DNA of 64,000 nt from Amphibacillus sediminis NBRC 103570 (GTDB taxonomy: Bacteria; Bacillota; Bacilli; Bacillales; Amphibacillaceae), in NCBI RefSeq assembly GCF_001552275.1, contig NZ_BCQW01000017.1, positions 1 through 64,000 of the forward strand, given 5' to 3'. This document shows, in pieces, positions 1-9,009 of this stretch. The notes under the pieces are model-generated. The model was not told the DNA's origin. It searched no databases and saw only the letters and a list, made by a program, of their open reading frames with translations. Numbering within the stretch: position 1 is the first letter of the stretch; each line of letters opens with the position of its first letter. The translations under genes were made by a program, and so were the position numbers.

Positions 1-450
1 CAATTTGGGAGTTCTAAAATCAGTTTGTGCCTCAAGCTCTGCCACGAAGTCATTAAAGATGTTTCGTACATCCTTTTCATTAACGCCAATTTCATCTGCA
101 ACGCTGGTGAAAGTCCTTCCAAGACTGGCTTCTTGAATCCAATTTTTAAGCCTATTAGTAACAGATCGATAGCCATCCATATCTGGTGAACTTTTAAAGA
201 ATGTTTCATTGCACTCTCGACATTTATAACGTTGGCGTTTCACATAAATACCAACACGTTTAGCGTGCATTGGCAAGTCATAGAACAGCTGTTTTTTCTA
301 TCCGTGTTTATATAAATTTGCAATAGTACCACATTTTTGACAGTGTGAGGGTGGGGAAGAATTATTTTCAACCAGAAATCGGTAATCATCCTCATTCTCC
401 CACATATCCAAAATATTAAGTTTCTGGATGTTAAGCATATTGTCTAACAT
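1..450 (-). pseudogene. ISL3-family transposase, N-terminal part with internal stop
   Basis: The minus strand encodes the start of an ISL3-type transposase. A zinc-finger pair is visible (CQKCG near residue 35, then CRECN after the stop), followed by a helix-turn-helix-like stretch (FTSVADEIGVNEKDVRNIF). The reading frame is broken by an in-frame TAG at 298-300, directly after NLYKHG; the same frame continues with KKQLFYDLPMHAKR, so this is a nonsense mutation and not a frameshift. The start is placed at 450 because AAAGGAAA precedes that ATG. The gene runs off the left edge, so the catalytic domain cannot be judged. The element is probably inactive. Confidence 0.8.
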
Positions 451-536
451 TTCTATTTCCTTTCTTTGCGTAACAACATACAAAAGCAGTCTAATAGCTT
501 AGCCAATAATTCCCTGGTCAGTGAAGAATGTAATAT

Positions 537-1259
537 TCATTCTAATGCTTCCTGTATATACTTATATAATTCGGCATCCATCCCAAACTGCAAACCATTA
601 TTAGGGTTTTCTGCATGGAATTTTTCAGTTTGTTTTCTTAAATCTTGGTCATGCCCTATGAATGAGTAAACAATGTCAGCCCATTTTTTTGCCAATGCTT
701 GTACCTTACTACTCTTAGGCGGTGTTCCATTTTCTTTTTCCAATTGTATTCTTTCCAAAATCATTTTAAATTCTTGTTCTATTTCTTTTAAAATACCTTC
801 ATCATATTGATCATAATAATGTTTCATCATGTCTAATTGCTCTTTTGTAAAGTATTTTTCTTGATACATTTTCATTGCTCCTAATAGTTTTGTTAATTCC
901 TCTACGGACATTATTTTTTTACTACGAATTGTTTTTAAAGCACTCTCTAATTCATATAGTAGATTTTGTTGAACTTTTATATCTCTTTTTATACGTGTTA
1001 TTTGGGTTTCAATAATATTTGTGGCAAAACCTTTTTCTTTGTTCGTAATGACAGACTTTATATCATCTAAAGATAACCCAATTTGTTTTAATGCTAAGAT
1101 CTGGTGTAGTTTTGACAAATCCGATTTTGTGTAAAGCCGGTGTCCAGACTCTGTATATTGTGAAGGAGAAAACAAATCAATTTGATCATAATATCTTAAA
1201 GTTCTTATCGTTAAGCCTGTTAATGATGCGATCTCTCCTACTTTCCAGTATTCTTTCAT
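537..1259 (-). CDS. MerR-family regulator with TipAS-like C-terminal domain
   Basis: 240-residue regulator. Residues 1-70 are a MerR winged helix (WKVGEIASLTGLTIRTLRYYD), followed by a coiled-coil dimer helix around residues 80-125. The C-terminal part, roughly 125-240 (MMKHYYDQYDEGILKEI, KKWADIVYSF, NNGLQFGMDAELYKYIQEAL), looks like the TipAS drug-recognition fold of TipA/Mta/SkgA regulators. Such proteins bind a hydrophobic or thiol-reactive ligand and activate promoters with an overlong spacer. The gene lies 32 bp downstream of hslO on the same strand. A matching 19-bp-spacer promoter lies upstream of hslO, so the pair is probably an autoregulated stress operon. The ligand is unknown. Confidence 0.85.
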   Translation of the reverse strand: MKEYWKVGEIASLTGLTIRTLRYYDQIDLFSPSQYTESGHRLYTKSDLSKLHQILALKQIGLSLDDIKSVITNKEKGFATNIIETQITRIKRDIKVQQNLLYELESALKTIRSKKIMSVEELTKLLGAMKMYQEKYFTKEQLDMMKHYYDQYDEGILKEIEQEFKMILERIQLEKENGTPPKSSKVQALAKKWADIVYSFIGHDQDLRKQTEKFHAENPNNGLQFGMDAELYKYIQEALE

Positions 1260-1291
1260 ACAGTATTCACCCTTATAAAATGTATTAACAT

Positions 1292-2161
1292 TTACTTCAA
1301 AAGTGCTTGGATTTCATTATAATTGAAGCAATATGTCCTTCCACAAATTTGACAAGTTGTATCAATAGCCTCTTGATTATAAATTGCTTGTTTTAATTCA
1401 CCCTCACTTAAAGAATGCAGCATCCCGTAGAACATTTCTTTGGAGCATCCACAGAAAAATTGGATAGGGCTATATCCTATAACTTTAACATCCTTAAATA
1501 GCTCACTTAGCTTTTCTTCAATATTGTTTTTGCTATATTTATTCAAACTGGTAAAGAACTCTCGATTTATATTAACCGTGTGTTTTACTTCATCAATAAG
1601 GTCAGGCATAGCACCAGGAAGTAATTGAGCATATATAGCATTACTGAATCGAAAACAGCTGTCATTTCCAAATCTAATATTGGCTTCTATATATGTTTGA
1701 ATTTGCTCACTCTGAATAAAATAATGTGAAATGTCACCATCAATGTTTTGGTATGGCATATCAGTTATGCCAGTAAATTGATTCATAGCCGATCCTTTTA
1801 TCACACGAATAGTTCCTTTATGACCAATAAGGCGATCAAGCGATATTTTATTAATATAATCAGCAGGGGCTTTCAATAATTCTCCGTTGAGATAACCACG
1901 GACATTTCCTTTTGCATCTGCATCGGCAAAAACTTTATATTTGGGGTCACTCATTGTCATTTGGAGACTTATTCTTTGATTCCCTTTTAAAGCTCCTGTA
2001 ATTATGCTTACTACTGAAATGGTTTTTCCTAATGTAAGTTTAAGAATATTGTTTGTTTCTTTGTTAAGGCTAAGAATTTCATTAATTAATTTTGTATTAT
2101 CAACAAAAAACAAACGAACTTGATTGTCATAAATTAGTGTCTTAACAATTGTGTTTTCCAT
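1292..2161 (-). CDS. hslO: Hsp33 redox-regulated chaperone
   Basis: 289 residues, the usual Hsp33 length. Hsp33 is a cytosolic holdase that is activated when its C-terminal zinc cysteines are oxidised and the zinc switch unfolds. The four zinc cysteines are present near the C-terminus as CGC (about residue 238) and CQIC (about 269). Conserved N-terminal features include SLQMTMSDPKYKVFADADAKG and GYLNGE. It is the first gene of an operon with the MerR regulator. Bacillota usually carry hslO in a housekeeping locus, so a copy under a MerR-type promoter may be a second, inducible paralogue; that is inference. Confidence 0.9.
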   Translation of the reverse strand: MENTIVKTLIYDNQVRLFFVDNTKLINEILSLNKETNNILKLTLGKTISVVSIITGALKGNQRISLQMTMSDPKYKVFADADAKGNVRGYLNGELLKAPADYINKISLDRLIGHKGTIRVIKGSAMNQFTGITDMPYQNIDGDISHYFIQSEQIQTYIEANIRFGNDSCFRFSNAIYAQLLPGAMPDLIDEVKHTVNINREFFTSLNKYSKNNIEEKLSELFKDVKVIGYSPIQFFCGCSKEMFYGMLHSLSEGELKQAIYNQEAIDTTCQICGRTYCFNYNEIQALLK

Positions 2162-2196
2162 TTTACTTTTCCTTTCTATTATTCATTGCTAAGTAC

Positions 2197-2227
2197 ACTA
2201 TAAAACATAACCTTACGTAAGGTTCAA
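2197..2227 (-). promoter_or_regulatory. MerR-type promoter and operator of hslO-merR
   Basis: Read on the minus strand: -35 TTGAAC (2222-2227), a 19-bp spacer (2203-2221), and -10 TATAGT (2197-2202). The spacer is overlapped by the perfect 16-bp palindrome AACCTTACGTAAGGTT (2209-2224). A 19-bp spacer with a centred dyad is the hallmark of promoters that MerR-family activators untwist. The regulator two genes downstream is the obvious candidate. Confidence 0.75.
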
Positions 2228-2374
2228 GACCAAATAAAAATTTCATGTATCTTTGATTTCCACATGATTATCCGATTTAGGTATTTTTAACATCAAATTA
2301 GAATTGTTGTTTTCCACACGAAAATCCGAATACCCGATTTTAATAATATTAGGTATTTATAATATGAAAGCTAA

Positions 2375-2412
2375 AGAGCGATTTTTCTTAGAAAAATCGC
2401 TCTTACTTTTTT
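2375..2412 (+). terminator. Stem-loop followed by T-rich tract
   Basis: A perfect 13-bp stem (arms AGAGCGATTTTTC and its complement, 3-nt loop TTA, 2375-2403) is followed by TACTTTTTTTA. It looks like a rho-independent terminator reading rightward, but no plus-strand gene precedes it. It may be left over from a lost gene, or may insulate the hslO promoter. Confidence 0.6.
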
Positions 2413-2540
2413 TATTCATTTCTGACCAAAGTTTAGAGGTTATTTTAAGTAGTTACCAATCGCAACTCTTATCATTGTGGACCACGCTCACCTCTCTAAA
2501 ATGACAGTCTTCTTCTAACTTGACACCTTTAGATTAACTG

Positions 2541-2734
2541 ATAAAGTGAAACTTCATTTAGGTGGTTTTTTTTCCATCTCCCTCTGAACGTCAGTTGAAC
2601 CAATCGGGCCGTTACTGGCTGTTGGATCTCCCATTTAGCCATGACGTGGTCACTTATTTCTTGAAGTGGGAGTCTTACAAAAGCCCTTCGATGGGGCGAG
2701 TAATCGCAGCCCCAGCCAGTTACTCTGCGATAAA
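2541..2734 (-). repeat. R1 repeat copy A (short form, tandem with copy B)
   Basis: Strand gives the orientation TTTAT-left end to TTTCAC-right end. This 194-bp copy lacks the central segment of about 60 bp inside the long-range stem (the GACGCATAGG...GTCGCG part) and its stem arms are degenerate. It directly abuts copy B, and the two share one ATAAA (2730-2734). Hairpins AAGTGGGAG/CTCCCA and GGGGC/GCCCC are retained. Confidence 0.9.
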
Positions 2735-2888
2735 GTGAAACTTCGTTCAGAGGGGCGTTTCCCATCCCCCTTCTGAACGTTAGTTGATCCAATCGGGCCG
2801 TTACTGGCTGTTGGATCTCCCCCTTAGACATGACGTGGTCACTTATTTCTTGAAGTGGGAGTCTTATAGACAGTTACTCTGTGATAAA
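2730..2888 (-). repeat. R1 repeat copy B (short form, overlaps pgcA 3' end)
   Basis: A 159-bp copy lacking both the central segment and the GGGGC hairpin. Its long stem arms are GTTCAGAGGGG and CCCCCTTCTGAAC, where other copies have GTTCAGTGGGGG and CCCCCACTGAAC; both arms changed together. Its left-end sequence TTTATCACAGAGTAA supplies the last codons and the stop of pgcA. Confidence 0.9.
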
Positions 2889-4616
2889 TTGATTGACACG
2901 CTCCATCACTTCTTGTTCTATTAAGCTGAGCTTTTCTTTCGCTTCTTGCTCTGTCTGACCTTTAACTGCAAAATAGAACTTCACCTTTGGTTCTGTACCA
3001 GAGGGACGTACGCAGAACCACGAATGATCAGCTAAGAAATATTTCAAGACATTTGCTTTTGGAAGGGTAATCGCTTCACTAGAATCTGTGACCATATTAA
3101 AGCGTTCACTTGTTTGATAATCTTCGATCGTTACAACCTGTTGCCCTGCAACCGTAACTGGCGGATTTGTTTGAAAATCAGTGAGAAGCTCTTTAATCTG
3201 CTCAGCACCAGCTTTACCTTTTAAAGTTAACGACTGTAAAGACTCATAATAAAAACCGTATTTCTCAAATACCGCTTGTAGACCTTGATAAAGGGTCTTT
3301 CCTTGCCCTTTATAATAGGCTGCTACTTCTGCTGCAAGCATACTAGCTTGGACTGCATCCTTATCACGGACAAAATCCCCAACTAAATAACCGTAGCTTT
3401 CTTCATAGCCAAATAAGAAACGGTTTGCTCCGGTTTCTTCAAATTCTTTAATTTTTTCACCAATGAATTTAAAGCCCGTTAAAGTATCAATGGTTTCAAG
3501 TCCATGTGCACGAGCAATATCACGTCCAATTTCGCTTGTCACAATTGTTTTCAGTACCGTTGCATTACGGGCAAGGGTTCCGTTGGCTTTTTTCGTCTCA
3601 ATTAAATAGTCAAGCATTAATGCACCGACCTGATTACCTGTTAGAACGCGATAATTACCTTGGTCATCCTTGGTAGCTACTCCGACACGGTCTGCGTCAG
3701 GATCTGTACCAATTAAAATATCAGCATTTGTTTGTTCACCTTGCTTAATTGCTAGTGCAAATGCTTCATGTTCTTCAGGGTTTGGAGAAGTGACCGTACG
3801 AAAGGTTGGATCAGGCTGTTCTTGCTCCGGTACAACATCGACATGCTTAAAGCCCATCCCCTTTAACGCTTTCCTAACAGGGACATTCCCCGTTCCATGT
3901 AAAGGCGTATAAATAATTTTCATTTGATCGGTGACAGCTTCTATAACAGATGGCTGTTGAACGATGGTCTTTAGTTTTTCTTGATAAGCCTGATCAACTT
4001 CTGCCCCAATCATTTCTATTAGGCCATCTGCTTTTAACTGTTCTTCGTCACCAACACTAACTTCTAACTCATTGTCAACTTGATTCACTTTAGCTATGAT
4101 CTCTGCAGCCATTTGAAGTGGAACTTGCCCGCCATCATGATTATAGACTTTGAAGCCATTGTATTCGGGAGGATTATGGCTTGCAGTAACCATAATACCA
4201 CTAAAGGCTTGTAGATATCTGACCGCAAATGATAATTCAGGTGTAGAGCGTAACGATTCAAAGACATAGGCTTTAATACCATGACCTGCCAATGTTTTAG
4301 CCGCCTCCATTGCGAACAATGGTGATTTAAAGCGGGAGTCATAAGCAATGGCTACACCACCTTGTTTAGCCGCTTGTCCTTGATCAAGAATATATTGAGC
4401 TAAGCCTTCTGCAGCCTTACGAATCGTATAAATATTCATCCGGTTGGAACCCGGACCCAATTCTCCTCGCATCCCGCCCGTGCCGAATTCTAAATTCTTA
4501 TAAAAGCAATCCTCTAGCTTTTTAGGATCAGATGCTAGTTCTGTTAATTGTTCACGTAACTCTTGATCTAACTCAGCAAAGTTAGCCCATCTTTCATATG
4601 TACAACCCCAATTCAT
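2874..4616 (-). CDS. pgcA: Alpha-phosphoglucomutase / phosphomannomutase
   Basis: 580 residues, matching the PgcA (YhxB) type. It interconverts glucose-1-phosphate and glucose-6-phosphate in the cytosol, feeding UDP-glucose and envelope polymers. The phosphoserine loop [11 protein letters not shown] is near residue 145, the metal loop GTDPDADR near 305, the sugar-specificity loop GYEESYG near 410, and the phosphate-binding RPSGTEPK near 540. The final residues FITE and the stop codon come from the left end of R1 copy B, so the native C-terminus has been slightly altered. R1 copy C lies upstream between the gene and its neighbour. Confidence 0.93.
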   Translation of the reverse strand: MNWGCTYERWANFAELDQELREQLTELASDPKKLEDCFYKNLEFGTGGMRGELGPGSNRMNIYTIRKAAEGLAQYILDQGQAAKQGGVAIAYDSRFKSPLFAMEAAKTLAGHGIKAYVFESLRSTPELSFAVRYLQAFSGIMVTASHNPPEYNGFKVYNHDGGQVPLQMAAEIIAKVNQVDNELEVSVGDEEQLKADGLIEMIGAEVDQAYQEKLKTIVQQPSVIEAVTDQMKIIYTPLHGTGNVPVRKALKGMGFKHVDVVPEQEQPDPTFRTVTSPNPEEHEAFALAIKQGEQTNADILIGTDPDADRVGVATKDDQGNYRVLTGNQVGALMLDYLIETKKANGTLARNATVLKTIVTSEIGRDIARAHGLETIDTLTGFKFIGEKIKEFEETGANRFLFGYEESYGYLVGDFVRDKDAVQASMLAAEVAAYYKGQGKTLYQGLQAVFEKYGFYYESLQSLTLKGKAGAEQIKELLTDFQTNPPVTVAGQQVVTIEDYQTSERFNMVTDSSEAITLPKANVLKYFLADHSWFCVRPSGTEPKVKFYFAVKGQTEQEAKEKLSLIEQEVMERVNQFITE

Positions 4617-4748
4617 TTTATCGCCTCCACTTTAACACTATCGTTTCTTATCTTTAACATTATAACAAATTAATCGCTTTTAATGGATGAAAACAATAAT
4701 TTTTTCAAATATAGGCTATAGAAGATTAACGAAACAACTTTCAATACA

Positions 4749-4972
4749 ATAAAGTGAAACTTCGTTCAGTGGGGGGGCGACGCATAGGATGTGCTCGTGC
4801 AGACGTTGCAACACGACGTCGCGAACTTAGTCAGTTTCCTCTCTCCCACACCGGACGTTAGTTGAACCAATCAGGCCATTACTGGCTGTTGGATCTCCCA
4901 CTTAGATATGACGTGTTCACTTATTTCTTGTAGGGGGAGTCTTACAGGTACAGACAGTTACACTGCGATAAA
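4749..4972 (-). repeat. R1 repeat copy C
   Basis: A near-full-length 224-bp copy lying upstream of pgcA, bounded by ATAAA on both sides. It lacks the GGGGCGAGTAATCGC hairpin segment (only CAGACAGTTACACTGCG remains). The right end (TTTCACTTTAT on the minus strand) faces pgcA. Confidence 0.9.
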
Positions 4973-5013
4973 CGGTGAGATGGCATTAAATAAGCCTTAG
5001 CGTATTTGTCTGC

Positions 5014-5172
5014 CCAGATTTTATCAGTTTTCACTCGATAAATTTTCCACTGGAAATATAGCGTCCATTGAAGGCTTTATCTTTATTCAGCTGGGGTTTT
5101 ACCCACACTTATCTGAAGACAACTAGGCATGGATCTCACCACTTATCGAAGTGGGGACTTCTACTGAAAAAA
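5014..5172 (-). repeat. R2 repeat copy 1 (IS605-type right-end-like)
   Basis: A second repeat family, about 160 bp, matching 40611-40780 over its length but diverged. Shared blocks are ACTCGATAAA, GGCTTTA...TTATTCAG, a CAGCTGGGG/CCC hairpin, GAAGACAACTAGGCATGGATCTCACC and a CTTATCGAAGTGGGGACTTCT block. The layout, a G-run/C-run hairpin after a smaller stem, resembles the 3' scaffold of TnpB-associated omega-RNAs. No transposase is attached. Confidence 0.7.
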
Positions 5173-5180
5173 GTTAAAAC

Positions 5181-5232
5181 CAGACTAAGAAGTAGGGAAT
5201 GTCACTTGTCGATGACATTCCCAATCTTAGTT
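5181..5232 (-). terminator. Terminator of the GH42 gene
   Basis: A large hairpin with outer arms GACTAAG/CTTAGTT and inner arms GGGAATGTCA/TGACATTCCC. On the minus strand it is followed by CTGGTTTTAACTTTTTT. It starts at the stop codon of the beta-galactosidase gene. The opposite strand also has a T-run, so it may work both ways. Confidence 0.85.
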
Positions 5233-5234
5233 TT

Positions 5235-7292
5235 TTATCCTAGCGTTCGTTTTAATATCCGGACACCATATCCCTCTATTTCTAGCTCACTATCTATTTC
5301 CTTCCCCCGGATGATATCAAAGTAATTTGGCTGATCAAGTAAAACCTTTTGTGATTGATTATTGAAGTTCAGCAAGAAGACAAAGTCATCGTGATCAGTG
5401 GAACGGATCTGTGCCGTTACACCAGTTGGCAAATCTTGTTCAATAACCTTCTTTAAGCCGATCTGTTTAGCTAACGCTCGATAAAAATCACGATTGAAAT
5501 CAAGTTTTTGTCGAGCCGCCATATAGTAAGCTTTTCCTTTACCGAAGTGATTCACTGTTAATGCCGGACGTCCAGCATAGAAATCTGCCTGGTAGCTTGC
5601 TAATACTTCTGCGCCTTCTAAATGAATAAGATCACACAAATCACGTACTTGGTAAGAACCTGATAACCCAAGTTGGTTATTGGAAGTAAATTCAATCAGA
5701 TTTGCTTCATGATCATAAAGGGCATCGATCTCCTCAGACCAAATACCAAGTGTTTGACGAAGCGGACCTGGAAAACCATTTAAAAAACATAAATCTGTTT
5801 CATTAACAATACCAGACCAGTATGTGGTGACAAAGGTTCCCCCCACTTCAACAAACTGCTCAATACGCTCACCCACACCTTCTCGTACCATATAAAGCAT
5901 TGGAGCGATCACCAGCTTATAGCGTGAAAAGTCTCGGTCCATTCCAATGACATCCACGGGTATCCCTTGCTCCCAAAAGGCTTGGTAATGCTCTCTTACA
6001 GTTCGCTCATAATGTACACCTATATTTCTAGGTCCTTGAGCATCCTTGATCGCCCAGCGGTTTTCTGTATCAAAAATAATCGCAACTTCCGATTGCACCG
6101 ACGCTCCTGGAAGATCTGATAACTTCGCTAATATCTCACCAACGTTTGCCACATCTTGAAATACCCGAGTATGTTCATGTCCAACATGATCAACTACGGC
6201 ACCATGAAATTTTTCACTTGAACCACGACTTTTCCGCCATTGGAAATACTGAACAGAATCTGATCCATGCGCAACGGCTTGGAGCGAGGAAAGTGCGTGC
6301 ATGCCCGGCTTTTTCAGTTTACTAATCGCTTGCCAATTGGTCAGACTTGGTGTACTCTCCATTAATAAGAACGGCTGTCCACCCTTGAGCGATCTAAACC
6401 AATCATGATTCATGGCCGTGCGAGCCGCAACCTCATACTCGTCCTCTGCCATATGCCATGTTGGATAGGAGTCCCATGACACAATATCCAAATGTGGCGC
6501 AAATTTTTCATAATCTAACCCTTCAAACAGTTCCATGAAATTCGCAATAACTGGAAGGTCTGGGTTGTGTGCCTTTAGTGGCTTAATTTCATGCTGAAAA
6601 AAGTCAATGGTTTGGTCGGTCACAAAACGTTTCCAATCTAGGTTTTGACCATGCACCATCATTTCACCATGAGGCGCAGGGGATTCGACCTGCGACCAAC
6701 TTGTATACGTATGACTCCAAAAAGTCGTCCACCAAGCCTTATTTAACTGATCCAAGGTTTGATACTTGTTTTTGAGCCAGTTGCGAAACGCCTCCTGACA
6801 ATATGGACAATGGCATTCCCCACCATACTCATTTGAAATATGCCAGCCAATTACTCCTGGGTGTTGACTATAGCGTTCTGCCAGCTTAGTATTAATGATT
6901 TCTGTTTTTTCACGATAGACAGGTGAAGTATAACAATGGTTATGGCGCATTCCATGTAAATTTCGCACCCGATTTTTTTCAATACGTAGTACTTCAGGAT
7001 ATTTTTCTGACATCCATGCTGGTCTAGCTCCTGTTGGTGTAGCTAAAAATACATAAATCCCCTCACCATAAAGTCGATCGATAACATGATCCAACCACTC
7101 AAACTGAAAGCGACCTTCTTCAGGTTCTAATTTAGCCCATGAAAAAATGCCAACCGACATCACATTACAATTTGCTAGCTTCATCAAACGTAAGTCTTCT
7201 TCAAAAACACTAGGATCATCAAGCCATTGTTCAGGATTATAATCAGCTCCATGTAATAACTTTGGGAGCTTATTCGTTACTGGTTTAAACAT
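5235..7292 (-). CDS. Beta-galactosidase, glycoside hydrolase family 42
   Basis: About 685 residues from the chosen start; GH42 enzymes are usually 660-700. It hydrolyses terminal beta-galactosides. The TIM barrel begins with LLHGADYNPEQW; the acid/base Glu lies in HISNEYGG (about residue 155) and the likely nucleophile in LLMEST (about 310). The cysteine cluster GECHCPYC matches the zinc site of GH42 trimers. No signal peptide is seen, so it acts on imported oligosaccharides. The start at 7292 is preferred because GTGAGG lies 9 nt upstream; an in-frame ATG 20 codons earlier has no ribosome site. A short inverted repeat, GAACC-ATTATG-GGTTC, lies upstream (7353-7368) and may be an operator. Confidence 0.9.
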   Translation of the reverse strand: MFKPVTNKLPKLLHGADYNPEQWLDDPSVFEEDLRLMKLANCNVMSVGIFSWAKLEPEEGRFQFEWLDHVIDRLYGEGIYVFLATPTGARPAWMSEKYPEVLRIEKNRVRNLHGMRHNHCYTSPVYREKTEIINTKLAERYSQHPGVIGWHISNEYGGECHCPYCQEAFRNWLKNKYQTLDQLNKAWWTTFWSHTYTSWSQVESPAPHGEMMVHGQNLDWKRFVTDQTIDFFQHEIKPLKAHNPDLPVIANFMELFEGLDYEKFAPHLDIVSWDSYPTWHMAEDEYEVAARTAMNHDWFRSLKGGQPFLLMESTPSLTNWQAISKLKKPGMHALSSLQAVAHGSDSVQYFQWRKSRGSSEKFHGAVVDHVGHEHTRVFQDVANVGEILAKLSDLPGASVQSEVAIIFDTENRWAIKDAQGPRNIGVHYERTVREHYQAFWEQGIPVDVIGMDRDFSRYKLVIAPMLYMVREGVGERIEQFVEVGGTFVTTYWSGIVNETDLCFLNGFPGPLRQTLGIWSEEIDALYDHEANLIEFTSNNQLGLSGSYQVRDLCDLIHLEGAEVLASYQADFYAGRPALTVNHFGKGKAYYMAARQKLDFNRDFYRALAKQIGLKKVIEQDLPTGVTAQIRSTDHDDFVFLLNFNNQSQKVLLDQPNYFDIIRGKEIDSELEIEGYGVRILKRTLG

Positions 7293-7550
7293 TCTTCTCA
7301 TCCTCACATCATATGATTTAGATTCAAAATTCAATAAAATGTTAAGTATCACGAACCATTATGGGTTCATTCTTATAATACTCACGTTGCTAAAGGCATA
7401 CGCCCCAAATCTTTAGCAATCTAAAAAACGAGCAAAACATTAGATAAAGTCTAACTTTTTAGACAACATTTTAAGATCCTCCCTTTATTAAATTAATTTA
7501 ACTTAATAATAATTTAATTATAAAGCGATTACATAATAATGGCTACCTAA

Positions 7551-7625
7551 AATGAAACTTCGTTCAGTGGGGGGCGACGCATAAGATGTACTCGTGCAGA
7601 CGTTGTGACACGAGGTCGCGAACTT
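7551..7625 (-). repeat. R1 repeat copy D (right-end fragment)
   Basis: Only about 75 bp of the right-end half remains (ATGAAACTTCGTTCAGTGGG through GGTCGCGAAC). The ATAAAG boundary is mutated to AAAATG. The left-end half is missing and the copy stops in unrelated AT-rich DNA between the GH42 and prs genes. Confidence 0.85.
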
Positions 7626-7865
7626 TTGCTTTCAAACGAATCCCAACCTTTTATGATTAATCTATTAAATTTATTATAATTAATTCACTAAAAAGTTTAA
7701 AGAACCAGCCTTAGACATAGGTCGCCTTTAACTTATCTTTGACCATTTACTCTTATAAGGAAATTTTCTTAATTAGAAATTCTCGCTAACAAGCTAGTAT
7801 TATCCACTCAATTGTTTTACAATAGTAATGATAACAGTGTTAACAATCAAAAGGAGCGATTGTGC

Positions 7866-8819
7866 GTGTCAAGTAACCATTTAAAAGATGAAATGAAAAT
7901 TTTTAGTCTGAGTTCAAATAGACCTTTGGCTGAGGAAATTGCCCAAAACTTAGGTGTTGAACTTGGAAAATGTACGATTAAAACGTTCAGTGATGGAGAA
8001 ATTCAAATCAATATTGAAGAAAGTGTACGTGGCTACGACACCTACATCATTCAATCGACTAATGATCCATCTGATCAGCATATTATGGAATTATTAATTA
8101 TGTTAGATGCCTTTAAACGAGCATCTGCTAAAACAATAAATGTTGTCATCCCTTATTATGGGTACGCACGACAGGACCGAAAAACAAAGGCACGAGAGCC
8201 TATTACAGCCAAACTTATTGCGGATTTAATTGAAAAAGCTGGAGCGACTCGCGTCATGTCAATGGATCTTCATGCAACTCAAACTCAGGGCTTTTTTGAT
8301 ATTCCTGTCGATCAGCTTAATGCTATTCCGATTCTAGCTCGTTACTTTTCCGAGAAGAAGCTTGAGGACGTCGTCGTTGTAGCACCAGATCATGGAAGTG
8401 TTAAACGAGCTCGTCAATTTGCCGATCGTATCCATGCTCCAATTGCCATTCTTGATCGACGTGGGCCTCGAGAGTTAGATACCTCACATTTGTCGGTTGT
8501 AGGGGAAATAGAAAATAAAGTAGCTATTTTAATTGATGACATCATTGATACTGGTCGCCGTATTTCAACTGGAGCAAAAGCATTGATAGAAAATGGTGCC
8601 AATGAAGTATATGCAGCCTGCACTCATCCCGTTCTATCTGGCATCGCCATTGAATATATCAATGAATCCCCAATCAAAGAATTAATTGTGACGAATACTA
8701 TTTTGATTGGACAAGAAAAATGGAGTGATAAAATCACCCCACTAAGTACTGCTCCACTTTTCAGTGATGCAATTATCCGCGTCCATCGTGAAGAGCCTGT
8801 CAGTCCACTATTCAACTAG
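7866..8819 (+). CDS. prs: Ribose-phosphate pyrophosphokinase (PRPP synthase), divergent loop
   Basis: 317 residues from a GTG start with AAAGGAG 9 nt upstream; this is the standard Prs length. It makes PRPP from ribose-5-phosphate and ATP for nucleotide, His and Trp synthesis. The flexible catalytic loop [15 protein letters not shown] and the metal site [11 protein letters not shown] are present. The PRPP-binding loop reads [12 protein letters not shown], whereas the B. subtilis housekeeping enzyme has DDIIDTAGTIT. That divergence and the isolated locus (not gcaD-prs-ctc) suggest a second Prs paralogue; whether it is fully active cannot be told. Confidence 0.88.
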   Translation: MSSNHLKDEMKIFSLSSNRPLAEEIAQNLGVELGKCTIKTFSDGEIQINIEESVRGYDTYIIQSTNDPSDQHIMELLIMLDAFKRASAKTINVVIPYYGYARQDRKTKAREPITAKLIADLIEKAGATRVMSMDLHATQTQGFFDIPVDQLNAIPILARYFSEKKLEDVVVVAPDHGSVKRARQFADRIHAPIAILDRRGPRELDTSHLSVVGEIENKVAILIDDIIDTGRRISTGAKALIENGANEVYAACTHPVLSGIAIEYINESPIKELIVTNTILIGQEKWSDKITPLSTAPLFSDAIIRVHREEPVSPLFN

Positions 8820-8868
8820 TACTTTTATCGGTCTATCTAGGTCAAAGAATCCTCAGGTAGCAGGTGAG

Positions 8869-8894
8869 CCGGTGCTGTTTTCAGCACCGGTTTT
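8869..8894 (+). terminator. Terminator of prs
   Basis: A GC-rich perfect stem CCGGTGCTG/CAGCACCGG with a TTTT loop, followed by TTTTC. It lies 50 bp after the prs stop codon. Confidence 0.88.
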
Positions 8895-8900
8895 CATTAA

Positions 8901-8958
8901 TAGACGTGTTCCCTTATTTCTTGAAGTGGGAGTCTCACAGCAGTTACACTGTGATAAA
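8901..8958 (-). repeat. R1 repeat copy E (left-end fragment)
   Basis: Fifty-eight bp of the left-end half: ACGTGTTCCC...TTGAAGTGGGAGTC, then CAGTTACACTGTGATAAA. The GGGGC hairpin and the whole right-end half are missing. The left end abuts the T-tract of the abrB terminator. Confidence 0.85.
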
Positions 8959-8989
8959 AATAGGATACCCGTTAATAAACGAATATCCT
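8955..8989 (-). terminator. Terminator of abrB, joined to R1 copy E
   Basis: On the minus strand, stem AGGATATTCGTT/AACGGGTATCCT (imperfect, loop TATT) is followed by ATTTTTAT. The terminal TTTAT is also the boundary motif of R1 copy E. Confidence 0.75.
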
Positions 8990-9009
8990 GAGTAAGCTAT
9001 TCTTCTATT

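Noticed and set aside
2529-2831. 100-residue open frame (and similar frames at 18761-19051, 21324-21533, 30113-30295, 57679-57882)
   Set aside because: These lie entirely within R1 copies. Frames differ between copies because of indels, none has a ribosome site, and the shared peptide pieces simply reflect repeat DNA.
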